Assembly (NCBI RefSeq): GCF_031755915.1
Contig: NC_083390.1
Coordinates: 24,113,001 to 24,177,000, forward strand
DNA: 64,000 nucleotides
Direction: 5' to 3'
Source: Ziziphus jujuba
Lineage: Eukaryota > Streptophyta > Magnoliopsida > Rosales > Rhamnaceae
Made by a program: the position numbers and the translations under genes
Part shown: positions 52,018 through 62,319 of the stretch, piece after piece
Layout: each line of letters opens with the position of its first letter
How positions within the stretch are numbered: position 1 is the first letter of the stretch
The notes under the pieces: model-generated
What the model was told of the DNA's origin: nothing
Databases searched by the model: none
What the model saw: only the letters and a program-made list of their open reading frames with translations

Positions 52018-52869
52018 TATTATATATTACACACACAAAAACACCAAGAACACAAAGAAAGGTCAGAAAAAGAGCAAAATAAATTAAGACATAAAGAAAA
52101 ATGAAAAAAAAAAAATCAAATATTTCAATACAGTAGTAATATTAACCTGCAAAGATTTGTCTACGGTTTCCTGGATGCAGGATAAACAACTTTATGTATT
52201 TTGGAAAGAAATATGAAAGCTGATATTGATCGAACTTTGCAGGTGGAAAAAGAATTAAAATGCACTAAAAAGGCATCGAGGGTTCACATATTTCCATTAA
52301 AAGTTTGTTAACATGGAGAAGCTCAAAAGTTTTTTTTTTTTTAATTGTTATAATAATTATTATTATTATTTTCAAAACTAAATGAATGGAAAATTCTTGC
52401 GTGCAGCAATTAATTAACAATGTTGTAGATTGTAATTAATATAGGTCTGATGTTCAAAGCCAATATTGCTTATATATCTGTGTTCATGTCAATGGATTCT
52501 ATGATTATAACCATTTTACTTCATAATAAAAGTTGCAATCGACAACAAGTTTCACACTAGCAATTTTATTTTCTAATTATTATATTGTACATTTTATACC
52601 ATTAAAAATGTTAGTTATACTCATTATAAGTTTTTCCCAAAAAAAAAAAAAAAAAAAAAAAAGGACATCTCCAAGTCTAAGTCAAAGTCAGTGACAGACC
52701 CAGGAAATATTTCTAGGAGGGCACCATTAGGGGTAAATCCAACAATTATTTCTAATTTATGGTATAAAGAGATATAAATATGTACAAAAATATAACATTT
52801 TTCGTTACGTTGCAATCCAATTATAACATTTTCTTTTTCTTGGAAATAATATAACTTTGATTGTTTTGG
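50415..52869. other. Spacer between copies B and D; upstream of copy B
   Basis: Probable promoter of copy B in the first few hundred bases, without a clear TATA call. The rest is AT-rich, with a (TA)n tract at about 51970-52010 and a poly(A) run at 52640-52662. At 52690-52745 a stretch with GTGACAGACCCAGGAA and AGGAGGGCACCATTAG resembles ends of common plant transposons, but I cannot place it. This spacer holds the junction of the proposed block duplication. Confidence 0.5.
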
Positions 52870-53605
52870 CACCACATTAAAAATTGATTGCAAATTGATA
52901 AAATAATGGTCTTTAGCATAGTTGACTTCCTTTGGCCTTAGAATGATCTGTAGCATAACTGATCTTGAACTTAGTTTTTGACAATTAGAAAGTTCTGGTA
53001 CGCTGAGGAATCTCGCAAAGCATGAGTTACTCAATATTCCATCAAGCATCATCAAAAACTTATGGAATGTTATAACAAGAGGGTAAGGTTTGGATGGAAT
53101 GTTGACAAAAGAGTCTGGTATGTTCTTGAATTGTATTTCTTCATCGTCAATGCGTCCATAAAAGTTGAACTGCTTTCATCTGAAGAGCTTCCACCACATG
53201 AAACACCATAAAAATACAAGGTAAGTGTAGTTAGAGTAGAGCAGTTTTATGTCCGATCTTACATATGCAAGCGATACAGACTAAATTTCAATCAAATTAA
53301 ATTAGCAAATAATTATAAATCATTATGCTATCTTGTAAGTTTGGAGAACGATGCTAGAAAATTTACATGACACTTCAACTTTAAATTAAGTTCTATATAG
53401 ACTACCATTTTCTTGTATATTCAACACACCTTTTCAAGTGAGAAACATGTTGCTTCACAGCTAGCAAAACATAATTCAGGACTCATTGTCACAAAGAGCT
53501 GCGCAAAACAGTTCTCTTAGTCTGCACTGAGTTTTCCTTGACCGTGCTATTGACACCGTAGGATTCTTCCAGAGCCATATGATGCCTTTTTTCGTTGTAA
53601 ATAAA
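52870..53605 (-). pseudogene. Copy D, part 1: exon 9 start, intron 8 and exon 8 end of an A-like gene
   Basis: 52915-53214 follows the first part of exon 9 of copy A (29362-29649), 53215-53430 follows intron 8, and 53431-53600 follows the end of exon 8. Similarity to A is much higher than to B. Damage includes a deletion in TCAATGCGTCC (A: TCAACACAGTCC), a four-base insertion CTAG at about 53460, a two-base loss near 53502 and loss of the intron 8 acceptor AG (ATGG instead of ATAG at about 53211). It cannot encode a helicase. Confidence 0.85.
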
Positions 53606-53856
53606 TTTGATTCGTTGTAATTACAAAAAGAGGCATATATTATATCTAAAAGTTGCAATGGACTTAACTAAAAGTTGCAACAGAGTTAACTAATTGATTC
53701 ATTGTAACTTTTATGTTTGTGTTTCGTGTTTTACCTTTCTATTCATGGTTGCTTCCTAATTCAATTGCTTTGTAATTAGTTGTGTTGTTTGATTCTTCGA
53801 GTTTTGTTTATGATCTGTATGCATTCTTTTTACTGGTATTATATTGTTAGTTTTGG

Positions 53857-53895
<39 letters not shown>

Positions 53896-54036
53896 GTTTG
53901 GTCAGGGTACTTCTGGTGTATTTTTACTATTATATTGTTCACATTTGCATCTAATATTATTTCAGGGCTGTTATAGTTTCTGGACAGCAATATTCAGAGA
54001 AAGAAGCAGACATTTTGACAGGCATGACAGATATTG
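53606..54036 (+). other. Filler DNA between the two parts of copy D, with an exon-like piece
   Basis: Copy A has about 3.9 kb of exons 2-8 at this place; copy D has these unrelated 430 bases instead. The end looks like an intron-exon border on the plus strand: a CT repeat (53859-53877), a (TA)n tract, then ATTATTTCAG at about 53957-53966, followed by an open stretch (AVIVSGQQYSEKEAD, then ILTGMTDIDP). I do not recognise the protein. The open stretch runs up to the junction at CTTCCAACAAAGGG (about 54044), which both sides share as microhomology. Confidence 0.55.
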
Positions 54037-54957
54037 ATCCAGTTCTTCCAACAAAGGGTAGACATATATATGAGCCTAAATAATGCTCAACTGATTTCAA
54101 GGATTCAGGAATTCTTTCCAACTAGAAAAGATGAAGATTCTGTTCATGAATCAAAAACTTCTAGCCAGTAAGTAGTACCGGGGGTTGCAGATTGAACCAG
54201 CAAAAATATGTAAATAATAAAAGTCTCGAATTTTGTTGGATAAGGCATAGTTCTATGCTCTAACACGATTGGTATTGTCAATATGATTAAATATCAGGGA
54301 AGTTTAGTCCATGGATCATCAAAATCATTGTTTTACAATGCTTGTTTCGTTAGTACAAAAAGACAAAATGGGTTGAAGTGTTATATGAATTTATGATGAA
54401 CATTATTGTAGTGTCAAAGAAATTTGCGATGCCAACCATACCGATAGAATAAATTATAAACATACATTTTGTAAACTAAGTGATCAAACATACATTTTGT
54501 AAACTAAGTGATCGATTGCTCAGTAACAATTAATTACAAACTTAATAACATCTATGCACATGTTTATGCCAGTTTACATAAAATTCTTTGCCAATTTAAT
54601 TAACTTTTAAAATAAAATATATATACATATATGCATATAACAACCCAGTAAAGATGAAATAATGAAAATGGGAAGCACTGAAGGAAAAAAATCAATATGA
54701 ATCAGAGTCATGCTACTCACAAAGGAAAACCATGCTTACCTGAATTAACCAAATTTTAATCATCTAAACTCTTTTTTATATGTGTTAAACATCATAACTA
54801 GAACCCTTTTTTATATGTGTTAAACATCATAACTAGATATCAATTTTTTCTGATAAAGATTGACATTGAGAATGTCGTCCAGGGACCAAGAAAAAACAAT
54901 CTCAGTGAAAGGATCAGCTCTTGCTTTCTTTTTCTTGTTTGAAACTCCACCTTCCAT
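54037..54957 (-). pseudogene. Copy D, part 2: exon 2 start, intron 1 and exon 1 of an A-like gene
   Basis: 54037-54122 follows the first part of exon 2 of copy A, 54123-54845 follows intron 1 and 54850-54957 follows exon 1, with the ATG preserved at 54957. The exon 1 donor and the GA repeat next to it, present in A at 34722-34784, are deleted. The first codon of exon 2 is changed from GTG to TTG. Intron 1 has a short tandem duplication (ACATACATTTTGTAAACTAAG at about 54460-54501, given in part). With part 1 it forms one internally deleted pseudogene. Confidence 0.85.
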
Positions 54958-55188
54958 TACCTGTGTATCAAAGCTCAAACACTAACATTAACAAAATACT
55001 CATTTTCTAAGCAACATATTACGTACATGGTTTTTCTTAGCTAGAGAGGGAAAGGAAAGTGAGTTCCTTGTAAGGAAGGAAACAGGAAACATGAAAAATA
55101 CTCCAGTAGTCTAATATAACATGCATTTGAAAGAAAGAATATATATATATATATATATTAAAAATTATTCACCAAAAGATAAATAATA

Positions 55189-55577
55189 TGATGAAAATAA
55201 CAATTTGAAGAAAAAATATTTTATTATGGACAAAAACTGATTTCTACTTACAGCACTTACACCTCTCTGTTTCACTTTTTAATATTTTCTGTACACCCGT
55301 GACTCACCTCTTTGTGATTATTTATACACACTTATATACATCAGTAGATAACTAGTGGTTAAAGACTCCTTATCTAACAAGGATGCTTATCTTTATACAC
55401 CTCCTTGAAATATCCTAAAGATAACTAATATCTTCTACTAGATAAAACCATCAGTTATCAAAACCATCAGTTACCAACAGCTACGGGTTCACATGTTGAC
55501 AATAGGATGACCAGCTCATATCAACAGCTACAAACAGCACGTGTCTTACTAGACCTCACGGGTTTCATGTGCTGTCA
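55189..55577 (-). repeat. Copia LTR, 3' LTR of the element (left)
   Basis: 389 bases, TGATG...GTCA in plus orientation. By eye it differs from the right LTR by seven substitutions and one indel, under 2 percent divergence apart from the indel. Confidence 0.92.
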
Positions 55578-55590
55578 GGCTCCCTCAAGC
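55578..55590 (-). promoter_or_regulatory. Polypurine tract of the Copia element
   Basis: On the minus strand the bases next to the 3' LTR read TTGAGGGAGC, a short purine-rich tract in the expected place for plus-strand priming. Confidence 0.6.
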
Positions 55591-55599
55591 TGGCGAGGG

Positions 55600-58500
55600 G
55601 ATTAGAAAGCACTCCCAGCTTGAAACGAAGATCATTAAATGAATGTTTGGACAAGACTTTGTTAAAAACATCAGCTACCTGTTGAGAAGATGGTAAATAC
55701 CGTGTAATCAGTGTGCCGTCAGCAACCTTCTCCCTCACAAAATGATAGTCCAGCTGAATATGCTTAGTCCGTTGATGAAAAACTGGATTAGTTGTCATAT
55801 GTAAAGCACTCATATTATCACATAAAAATTGAACTGGTTTTGAGTAAGAAAAGCCAATGTCTTGAAGAATATAAGACGACCAAAGCAATTCAGCAGTTGC
55901 TGCAGCCAGAGCTCGGTATTCTACTTCAGCACTTGAACGTGAAATGGTACATTGCTTCTTTGAAGACCAAGATACACAATTAGCACCTAAGTAAACACAG
56001 TAACCTGAAGTACTTCTCCTTGGAATGGGACAGCCAGCCCAATCTGCATCTAAGCAAGCAAACAAAGTAGAGGAACTTTGTGCCAATAACCGGATTCCAT
56101 AGTTCAAGGTTCCACATAAATAACGTAGGATGCACTTAACTGCTTGAAGATTACCCTTGGTAGGACTCTGAAAATGTTGACAAGTCTTGTTTATAGCATA
56201 TAGGATATCTGGACGAGTAAAGGTTAGGTACTGCAATGCACCTACAATGCTGCGAAACTCTGTTGCATCCACGGGTTCAGATGCATCTGGCAGATTTGGT
56301 GGTTTGACAGAGATGGGAGTGGGCATAGGTGCTGCACTAAGCATATTTGCACGCTTAAGAAAGTCTTGTGTATATTTCGATTGACATAAGAAGAGTCCCC
56401 CATTGAAATGCTTAACTTCAATGCCAAGGAAGTAATGAATGACTCCAAGGTCTTTGAGAGCAAATTGTGTGCCCAAATAATGAATGATCTTACTCAAGAA
56501 GGCTGTGTTTGATCCTGTGATAATAACATCATCTACATAAATTAAAAGAAGTAAAATATATTTACCATTGTTGCAAATGAACAAGGAAGGATCAGCTCTG
56601 CTGCAAAGAAAACTGAACTTAATGAGACATTGAGAGAGTTTGTCAAACCAAGCTCTTGGTGCCTGTTTTAAGCCATAGAGGGACTTCTTTAGAAGACAAA
56701 CATGAGAAGGTTTGAGGAGATCATGAAAACCTAGAAGTTGTTCCATATACACTGTTTCCTTTAAGTTACCATGAAGGAAAGCGTTTTTAACGTCTAGCTG
56801 TTTGATTTCCCACTTTGACATTAAAGCGACAGAAAAAATGAGCCTTATGGTTGCCAGTTTTACCACTGAACTAAAGGTCTCTTCATAATCTAATCCTTCA
56901 ACTTGTGTAGATCCTTTTGTAACTAGCCTGGCTTTGTATCTGTCCAAAGAACCATCTGTTACGGAATTGGGAGAAAAACAAATAGCAACGGAAAACAAAG
57001 AAAACAAAAAACAAACACACAATTTACGTGGAAACCCTTGACGGGAAAAAACCACGGGCAGGGAGAAGCAAATTCAATATCGAAAGATTGGTACAAAAGG
57101 TGAGCCAAAATCGAGATACCCTAAAAACCCCAAAAAACGGCTGAACAACAATATATATATATATATATAGTACGGAAGAAACCCTAAAATTGAACAGGTC
57201 CATACCGCGGGGGTGCTGCCCCCGCACCCCCATCGGGCTCAGTGGTGGGCTACCGTCTCGGGCCTATCGGCCCAAGACCTCCTCTTCCACCACAAAGCCC
57301 CAAATTTTTCTCCAAAATTAGTTTCACCAAATGGGTCGCACTGCGAGCTTTTCGGGTCGGGTCAACAAGAATTCGGGTCACTAACTCTAACACCATCTTT
57401 TTTAAATTTTGTGCGATAAACCCACTTTGATCCAACTATATTTACACCAGCAGGACGAGGAACTAACACCCACGTATGATTGTTACGCAATGCCCGAATT
57501 TCTTTTTTCATAGCAGCAACCCATTCTCTTGATTTAAGAGCTGTCTTAAGAGTTTTCGGTTCGGGTACTATATGACGCCTATTAGTTAAAAAATTGGTGT
57601 GAGAAGCAAGGGACAGATTTAATTCATTTTGTCTTTCTGGATGCATGCATAACTGGTGCCGAGTTAACATTGGGTGGCTATGTGTAGATGGTAGGACTGG
57701 TGGAGAATTATTTTGGACAGGCAACTCAACAAATAATTGGGAAGAAATATCTGGTGGAGTGTGTAAATCTATTTGAGAGGACCGATCTTCTAGGGAAGGA
57801 TGACTAGGGAGTTGTGATACACTTTCATTGGTAGATAAAGACTTAGTCATTGAATTGGAGTGAGAAGTGTGAGTGGATGTCACATGGGAGTGAGAATCTG
57901 TGGTGATTGACTCTTGCTGAAATTCAGTGGGTGTCACGTGGAGATCTAGAGACTCTACACATGGTTTTCTAGAATTTAAAGACTCAATTGATGACTCACA
58001 ACAGCTAACATGAGATGGCATTATTGTATGATGCTGAATAGGTGTCGGCATTGTAGGAGCATTGACATTTGTGGGTGCTCGAATCCATTCATCCGTATCT
58101 GGAAATTTAGTTAGAGGTAGTGGCTCCTGCACAATAGTTCCAGAAGAGTCTTTGTTAGATACAAAAGGAAAAACTTCTTCATCAAAGACCACACGTCTAG
58201 ATATATATATTTTATGAGAAATAGGATCAAGACATCTATAACCTTTGTGCAAAGTGCTGTAACCAATGAACACACAAGGATATGTCTTCATGGTAAATTT
58301 ATGTTCATCTTGTTTTCTTAAGTACGGGTAGCACCTACAACCCAAAACCCAAAGGCCACTATATTTTGGCTCACGTCCAAAAAGTTTGTAATAGGGAGTT
58401 TCCATTTTTAGCACACTTGAAAGCCGCCGATTTATAAGATAAATGGCAGTGAGGAAGGCTTCAACCCAATATTTTAGTGGTAGATTAGAATGAAACATCA

Positions 58501-59470
58501 TAGTCAATCCTGTCTCAATAATATGGCGGTGTTTCCTTTCAGCAACGCCATTTTGTTGAGGAGTGCCTGGACATGAAAACTGTTGCTGTATTCCATACGA
58601 AGCTAAATGAGTTGTAAAAACTGTTGAAATAAACTCTCCTTCATTATCACATTGAAAATTTTTAATTTTCCTTTCAAAACGATTTTCAACAAGCCTTTGG
58701 AAAATAATAAATGTATCATAAAAATCTGACTTTTTCTTCGTAGGATATAGCCATGAGAAACGAGTGCAGTCATTCACAAAAATTGCATAATATCTGAAAC
58801 CTTGATTTGCGACTACTGGAGCTGGTCCATAGCTATTACAAACCGAGAACTTTAACAGACTTGAAACTGAAATATTTTTATTTTGGCTCAAAACTTGAAG
58901 AATTCTTGAATTTGGATGTCCTAGTCACTGATGCCATAGACCAGAAGAAACCATTCCATTCTGTACAGCATTTAGTGCTTCCAGGTACCCATTGTCAAGT
59001 GCATATAGACCACCTCTCCTACTCCCCTTTGCTATTTTCCTCTTGCTTTGATCCTTTATTAGAAAGCCCAAAGAAGAAAATTCAACAGTGCATTCATTGT
59101 CAGAAGTTAATTTACTAATAGACAACAAATTTTTCTTCAATTTTGTAACCACCAAAACATCATCCAATTTCAGATTAGTTGATCCAGTGGGAATCATAGC
59201 CTTTCCAGTATCTGAAATAGACAGAGAATTTCCGTTTCCAACAAAAATTTTATCATGACCAGTATAGGGACTTTTAGATACTAGATTACCTTCTTGATTT
59301 GTCATATGAGCATTGGCACCTGAATCAGCATAAAATATGTTGTCATCTGCTCCTTGGAAAGCTGTATATGCTTGCTGTGCATTTCTTGGTTCATCAACAA
59401 GGTCATAACGATTCCAACACTTATCTGCTGTATGATAAGGCCTTGTGCAAATCTGACACACAACAGCATT
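55600..59470 (-). pseudogene. Copia pol (protease, integrase, RT, RNase H), interrupted
   Basis: Order on the minus strand: a CCHC knuckle (CQICTRPYHTADKC, about 59460-59420), protease with DSGA (about 59318), a pre-integrase segment, integrase core (about 58830-58300) with the TPQQNGVAERKHR motif, an S/T-rich linker, then the RVT_2 reverse transcriptase with YVDD (about 56540) and an RNase H end with the SSAEVEYRAL motif. A TGA lies at 58925-58927. The zinc-binding end of the pre-integrase region and the first catalytic Asp of the integrase are missing, apparently a deletion of some 30-40 codons near 58835. The RT is split by the solo LTR at 56957-57392. Normal Copia pol is one frame of about 1100-1300 codons. 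Confidence 0.88.
56957..57392 (-). mobile_element. Solo LTR (436 bp) of a second LTR element, nested in Copia RT
   Basis: Begins TGTTACGG and ends CTCTAACA in plus orientation; flanked by the duplication CCATC (56952-56956 and 57393-57397). On the minus strand it starts TGTTAG and ends near GGGTTTCCACGTAAATTG, then CCGTAACA, like LTRs of plant Copia elements. Removing it together with one duplication restores reading from one side of the RT to the other, which fixes its borders. Confidence 0.88.
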
Positions 59471-59617
59471 GTTAGGTACGGGTTTTGCATATATTTTACC
59501 TCCAGAAGTCCATGGATTTTGATTTGCTTGATAGTTCCAATTATTCGTAGGAGATGAGAATGTAGATCAGCCAGCAGGACTGAAGCCTCTTCCACGAGAA
59601 GAAAAACGTTCACCTTT

Positions 59618-60310
59618 TCATCCCCTTCCTCTTCCACGTCTACTCATAAATGCTTGAGTTTGATCAACCCGTGAGCTGTCCTCAAATTGATTATTTGACA
59701 AAGTCTGGTCATGTGCTTTCAAAGCCAAAACAAACTGTGTAAAGGATGGATATGGTGCCTTAGATAACATAGCTAGATGGAAATCTTGATATTTGGCACC
59801 AAGACCACGAGATAAGTGAAAACACTTGTCAAGGTCACCTACTGGTTTACCAATAGCAGCAAGATTATCACAGGTAAAGGTAAACTTACGAATATACTCA
59901 TCGATTGATAGATTTCCTTTCTTCAATCCCATGAGATTGTCGGTGAGGAAGATCTCCTTTTCCTTTGTTGCTAGCAGCAGGTGCTCTTCGATGGAATGCC
60001 ACACAAGGTAAGCTGTCTCAAGTCCAAAAGTGTGGCTAAGTACATCTATGCTCATAGTACCCAGTAACTAGGTGACTAGAAGACCATCATTGTTGTTCCA
60101 AAGAGTGTAGTTCGGGTTGGAAAACTTATCACCATTCTGAAGAACTAGCTCCATCAATGGCTTGTCTGGTCTACTAATGTGATGGTATACGCCTAGGCTC
60201 CTGATGAGTGCAAAATTTGTGAACGCCATAGGAGATAGTTTGATGAGTCCAACTTGATGAAGATAAGGCTGGAGCACTGATGGAACGATTGGAGTGATAA
60301 CTTCGGTTCG
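59618..60310 (-). pseudogene. Copia gag, broken
   Basis: On the minus strand the N-terminal Copia gag signature (KLDSSNYLLWRSQ) lies at about 60250-60210. A frameshift near 60205 moves reading to a frame with SLGVYHHIS. A TAG at 60068-60070 stops that frame where a Trp codon (TGG) would be expected before LLGTMS. The UBN2-type gag domain continues to about 59650 (FTCDNLAAIGKPV, FVLALKAHDQTL). Further stops are at 59618-59620 and 59567-59569 in the Arg/Gly-rich tail. Confidence 0.82.
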
Positions 60311-60340
60311 ACTTCAGTTTTAACATTAAGGTCTAGGAAA

Positions 60341-60356
60341 GCTAGCTCTGATACCA
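60341..60356 (-). promoter_or_regulatory. Primer-binding site of the Copia element (initiator tRNA-Met)
   Basis: Directly inside the 5' LTR, the minus strand reads TGGTATCAGAGCTAGC. TGGTATCAGAGC is complementary to the 3' end of plant initiator tRNA-Met, the usual primer of plant Copia elements. Confidence 0.92.
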
Positions 60357-60746
60357 TGATGAAAATAACAATTTGAAGAAAAAATATTTTATTATGGACA
60401 AAAACTGATTTCTACTTACAGCACTTACACCTCTCTGTTTCACTTGTTAATATTTTCTGTACACCCGTGACTAACCTCTTTGTGATTATTTATACACACT
60501 TATATACATCAGTAGATAACTAGTGGTTAAAGACTCATTATCTAACAAGGATGCTTATCTTTATACACCTCCTTGAGATATCCTAAAGATAACTAATATC
60601 TTCTACCAGATAAAACCATCAGTTATCAAAAACCATCAGTTACCAACAGCTACGGGTTCACATGTTGACAATAGGATGACCAGCTCATATCAACAGCTAC
60701 CAACAGCACGTGCCTTACTAGACCTCACGGGTTTCATGTGCTGTCA
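60357..60746 (-). repeat. Copia LTR, 5' LTR of the element (right)
   Basis: 390 bases, same ends as the left LTR. The element's promoter would lie here, reading leftwards. Confidence 0.92.
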
Positions 60747-60751
60747 TAATA

Positions 60752-61347
60752 TATATACATATATATATATATATATGTAGCTCCCTTTAATTTGCTTGTG
60801 TACCACATAATGTTTTTTTCTCCCCCAAGGATGAAAAAGTAAGGTACTCTTTTGTTTTTTTTTTTTTTGTTTTTTTTTTTTGTTTTTTTTTTTAACACTT
60901 TTTATTTTATTTTATAAAAGATATAGATGAAATTATTTGAAAAATATAAATGAAATAATAAAGAAATAAATACTATTTGAAATTTAAAAAAATAAATAAT
61001 ACTTTTAAATTTTAAAAAATTAAATTAAAAATAATGTAAATGTAAAGGATGTAGAAAAAATATTTGCTTCTTTCTTTTTTCTTTTTTCTTTTTTTTTTCT
61101 ATAATGCCTTCATTGTCCATACTAAGCTGGACCTCTGGTCTTCCTCTCTCTATTATTACTTTTTTCTATGATGACTTCATGTGGTCTTTGTTTATGCTAT
61201 ATATAGAAATGAAGATTGCTTAATGTTCAAGAGTTCTATCACTTCCTGGAATATTGCTTAAGTGCCTCTTTTTTCTTCTTTTTTAATGTATTTAAATATA
61301 TAATTTATATATTGTTGTCTAATAGAAGTTAACAATTATTTATTCAA

Positions 61348-61379
<32 letters not shown>

Positions 61380-62319
61380 TTAATGAATGAAATATTATAT
61401 GTTAGTGGTTGGCAATTCCACTAAACCATATAATTGTTCTTCAACTTTTTACCTTGATACTTCCTTATCGGTCCCAGCAAAAGATATATATATATATATA
61501 TATATATAATGCTAATCAATCTTGTTGTTAAATCACAATTAAGCTTCATTTACACACTATTTTATTTAATTGCATTTTCTCTTTGGAGTCAAGTTCGTTG
61601 AATAAGCCAAAAAATTCCAATAGGACAGAATATTAGCAAATAAAAAAAGTGATTTAGGCAAAGAAGAATAATTAATACCAATAGTATACATCAATGATAC
61701 GTGTATATTATGGAAATATGAGTATCTGGATTTGGACTTAGCCTTTTTATGAGCTTGAGAAGGATAAGATTTCAACTACCAATTATATTGCAATTGCATG
61801 GCTCTGTGCGGTATGTATATATGTGTACATAGATACATGCTTAAGTAATTCTCTTAATCAGAAAATTTTTATCAGGATTATTCAGGGAACACATCACACC
61901 AATGTTGATGAGACGGTTTATACCAAATAGATGATATGATGTGCTCCGGGGAAAAAAAAAAAAAACATTAAATTAAAAAAATAATTCCTACACGTTACTT
62001 ACCTTGTGGTGGTGGTGCGGAGTCTAAAAAATGTTGGCAACTACATATATAGCATTTAAACAGCTTCAACTTTCAAACATACTATGAAATACTCCTTGCA
62101 CATATTTAGTTTCAGATTACAGTTTGGAGGCTCAGTAAAGAACAAAATCAAAAACTATCAGATTCAGCATTAGCATAAGCCTCTCAAATATCTATACTTT
62201 GTCCCTCAAAACGCTGTATAATATTTTCAAGTTTTTAACATCTAACCATATTGCATATACAACTTTTCTTTTAAGTATGCGTCTTCAACCTACACCAAAA
62301 TCCATATTTACACAAAAGG
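60752..62319. other. D-C spacer, duplicate of the A-B spacer
   Basis: From about 60778 collinear with 35175-36580. Differences are mostly lengths of poly(T), poly(A) and (TA)n tracts. It includes the 3' flank of copy C. No separate gene. Confidence 0.7.

Larger units (their letters stand above)
55189..60746 (-). mobile_element. Ty1/Copia LTR retrotransposon, defective, nested insertion inside
   Basis: Flanked by the target-site duplication TAATA (55184-55188 and 60747-60751). LTRs are 55189-55577 and 60357-60746. The internal part reads on the minus strand: primer-binding site, gag, protease, integrase, reverse transcriptase and RNase H, the Copia order. It carries a gag frameshift, several stop codons, a deletion in the integrase and a solo LTR in the RT region, so it cannot move on its own. 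It sits about 230 bases upstream of the ATG of copy D, within the spacer shared with copy A. Confidence 0.93.

Noticed and set aside
55189..60746. Endogenous pararetrovirus
   Set aside because: Two LTRs, target-site duplication, tRNA-Met primer site and integrase before RT show a Copia retrotransposon.
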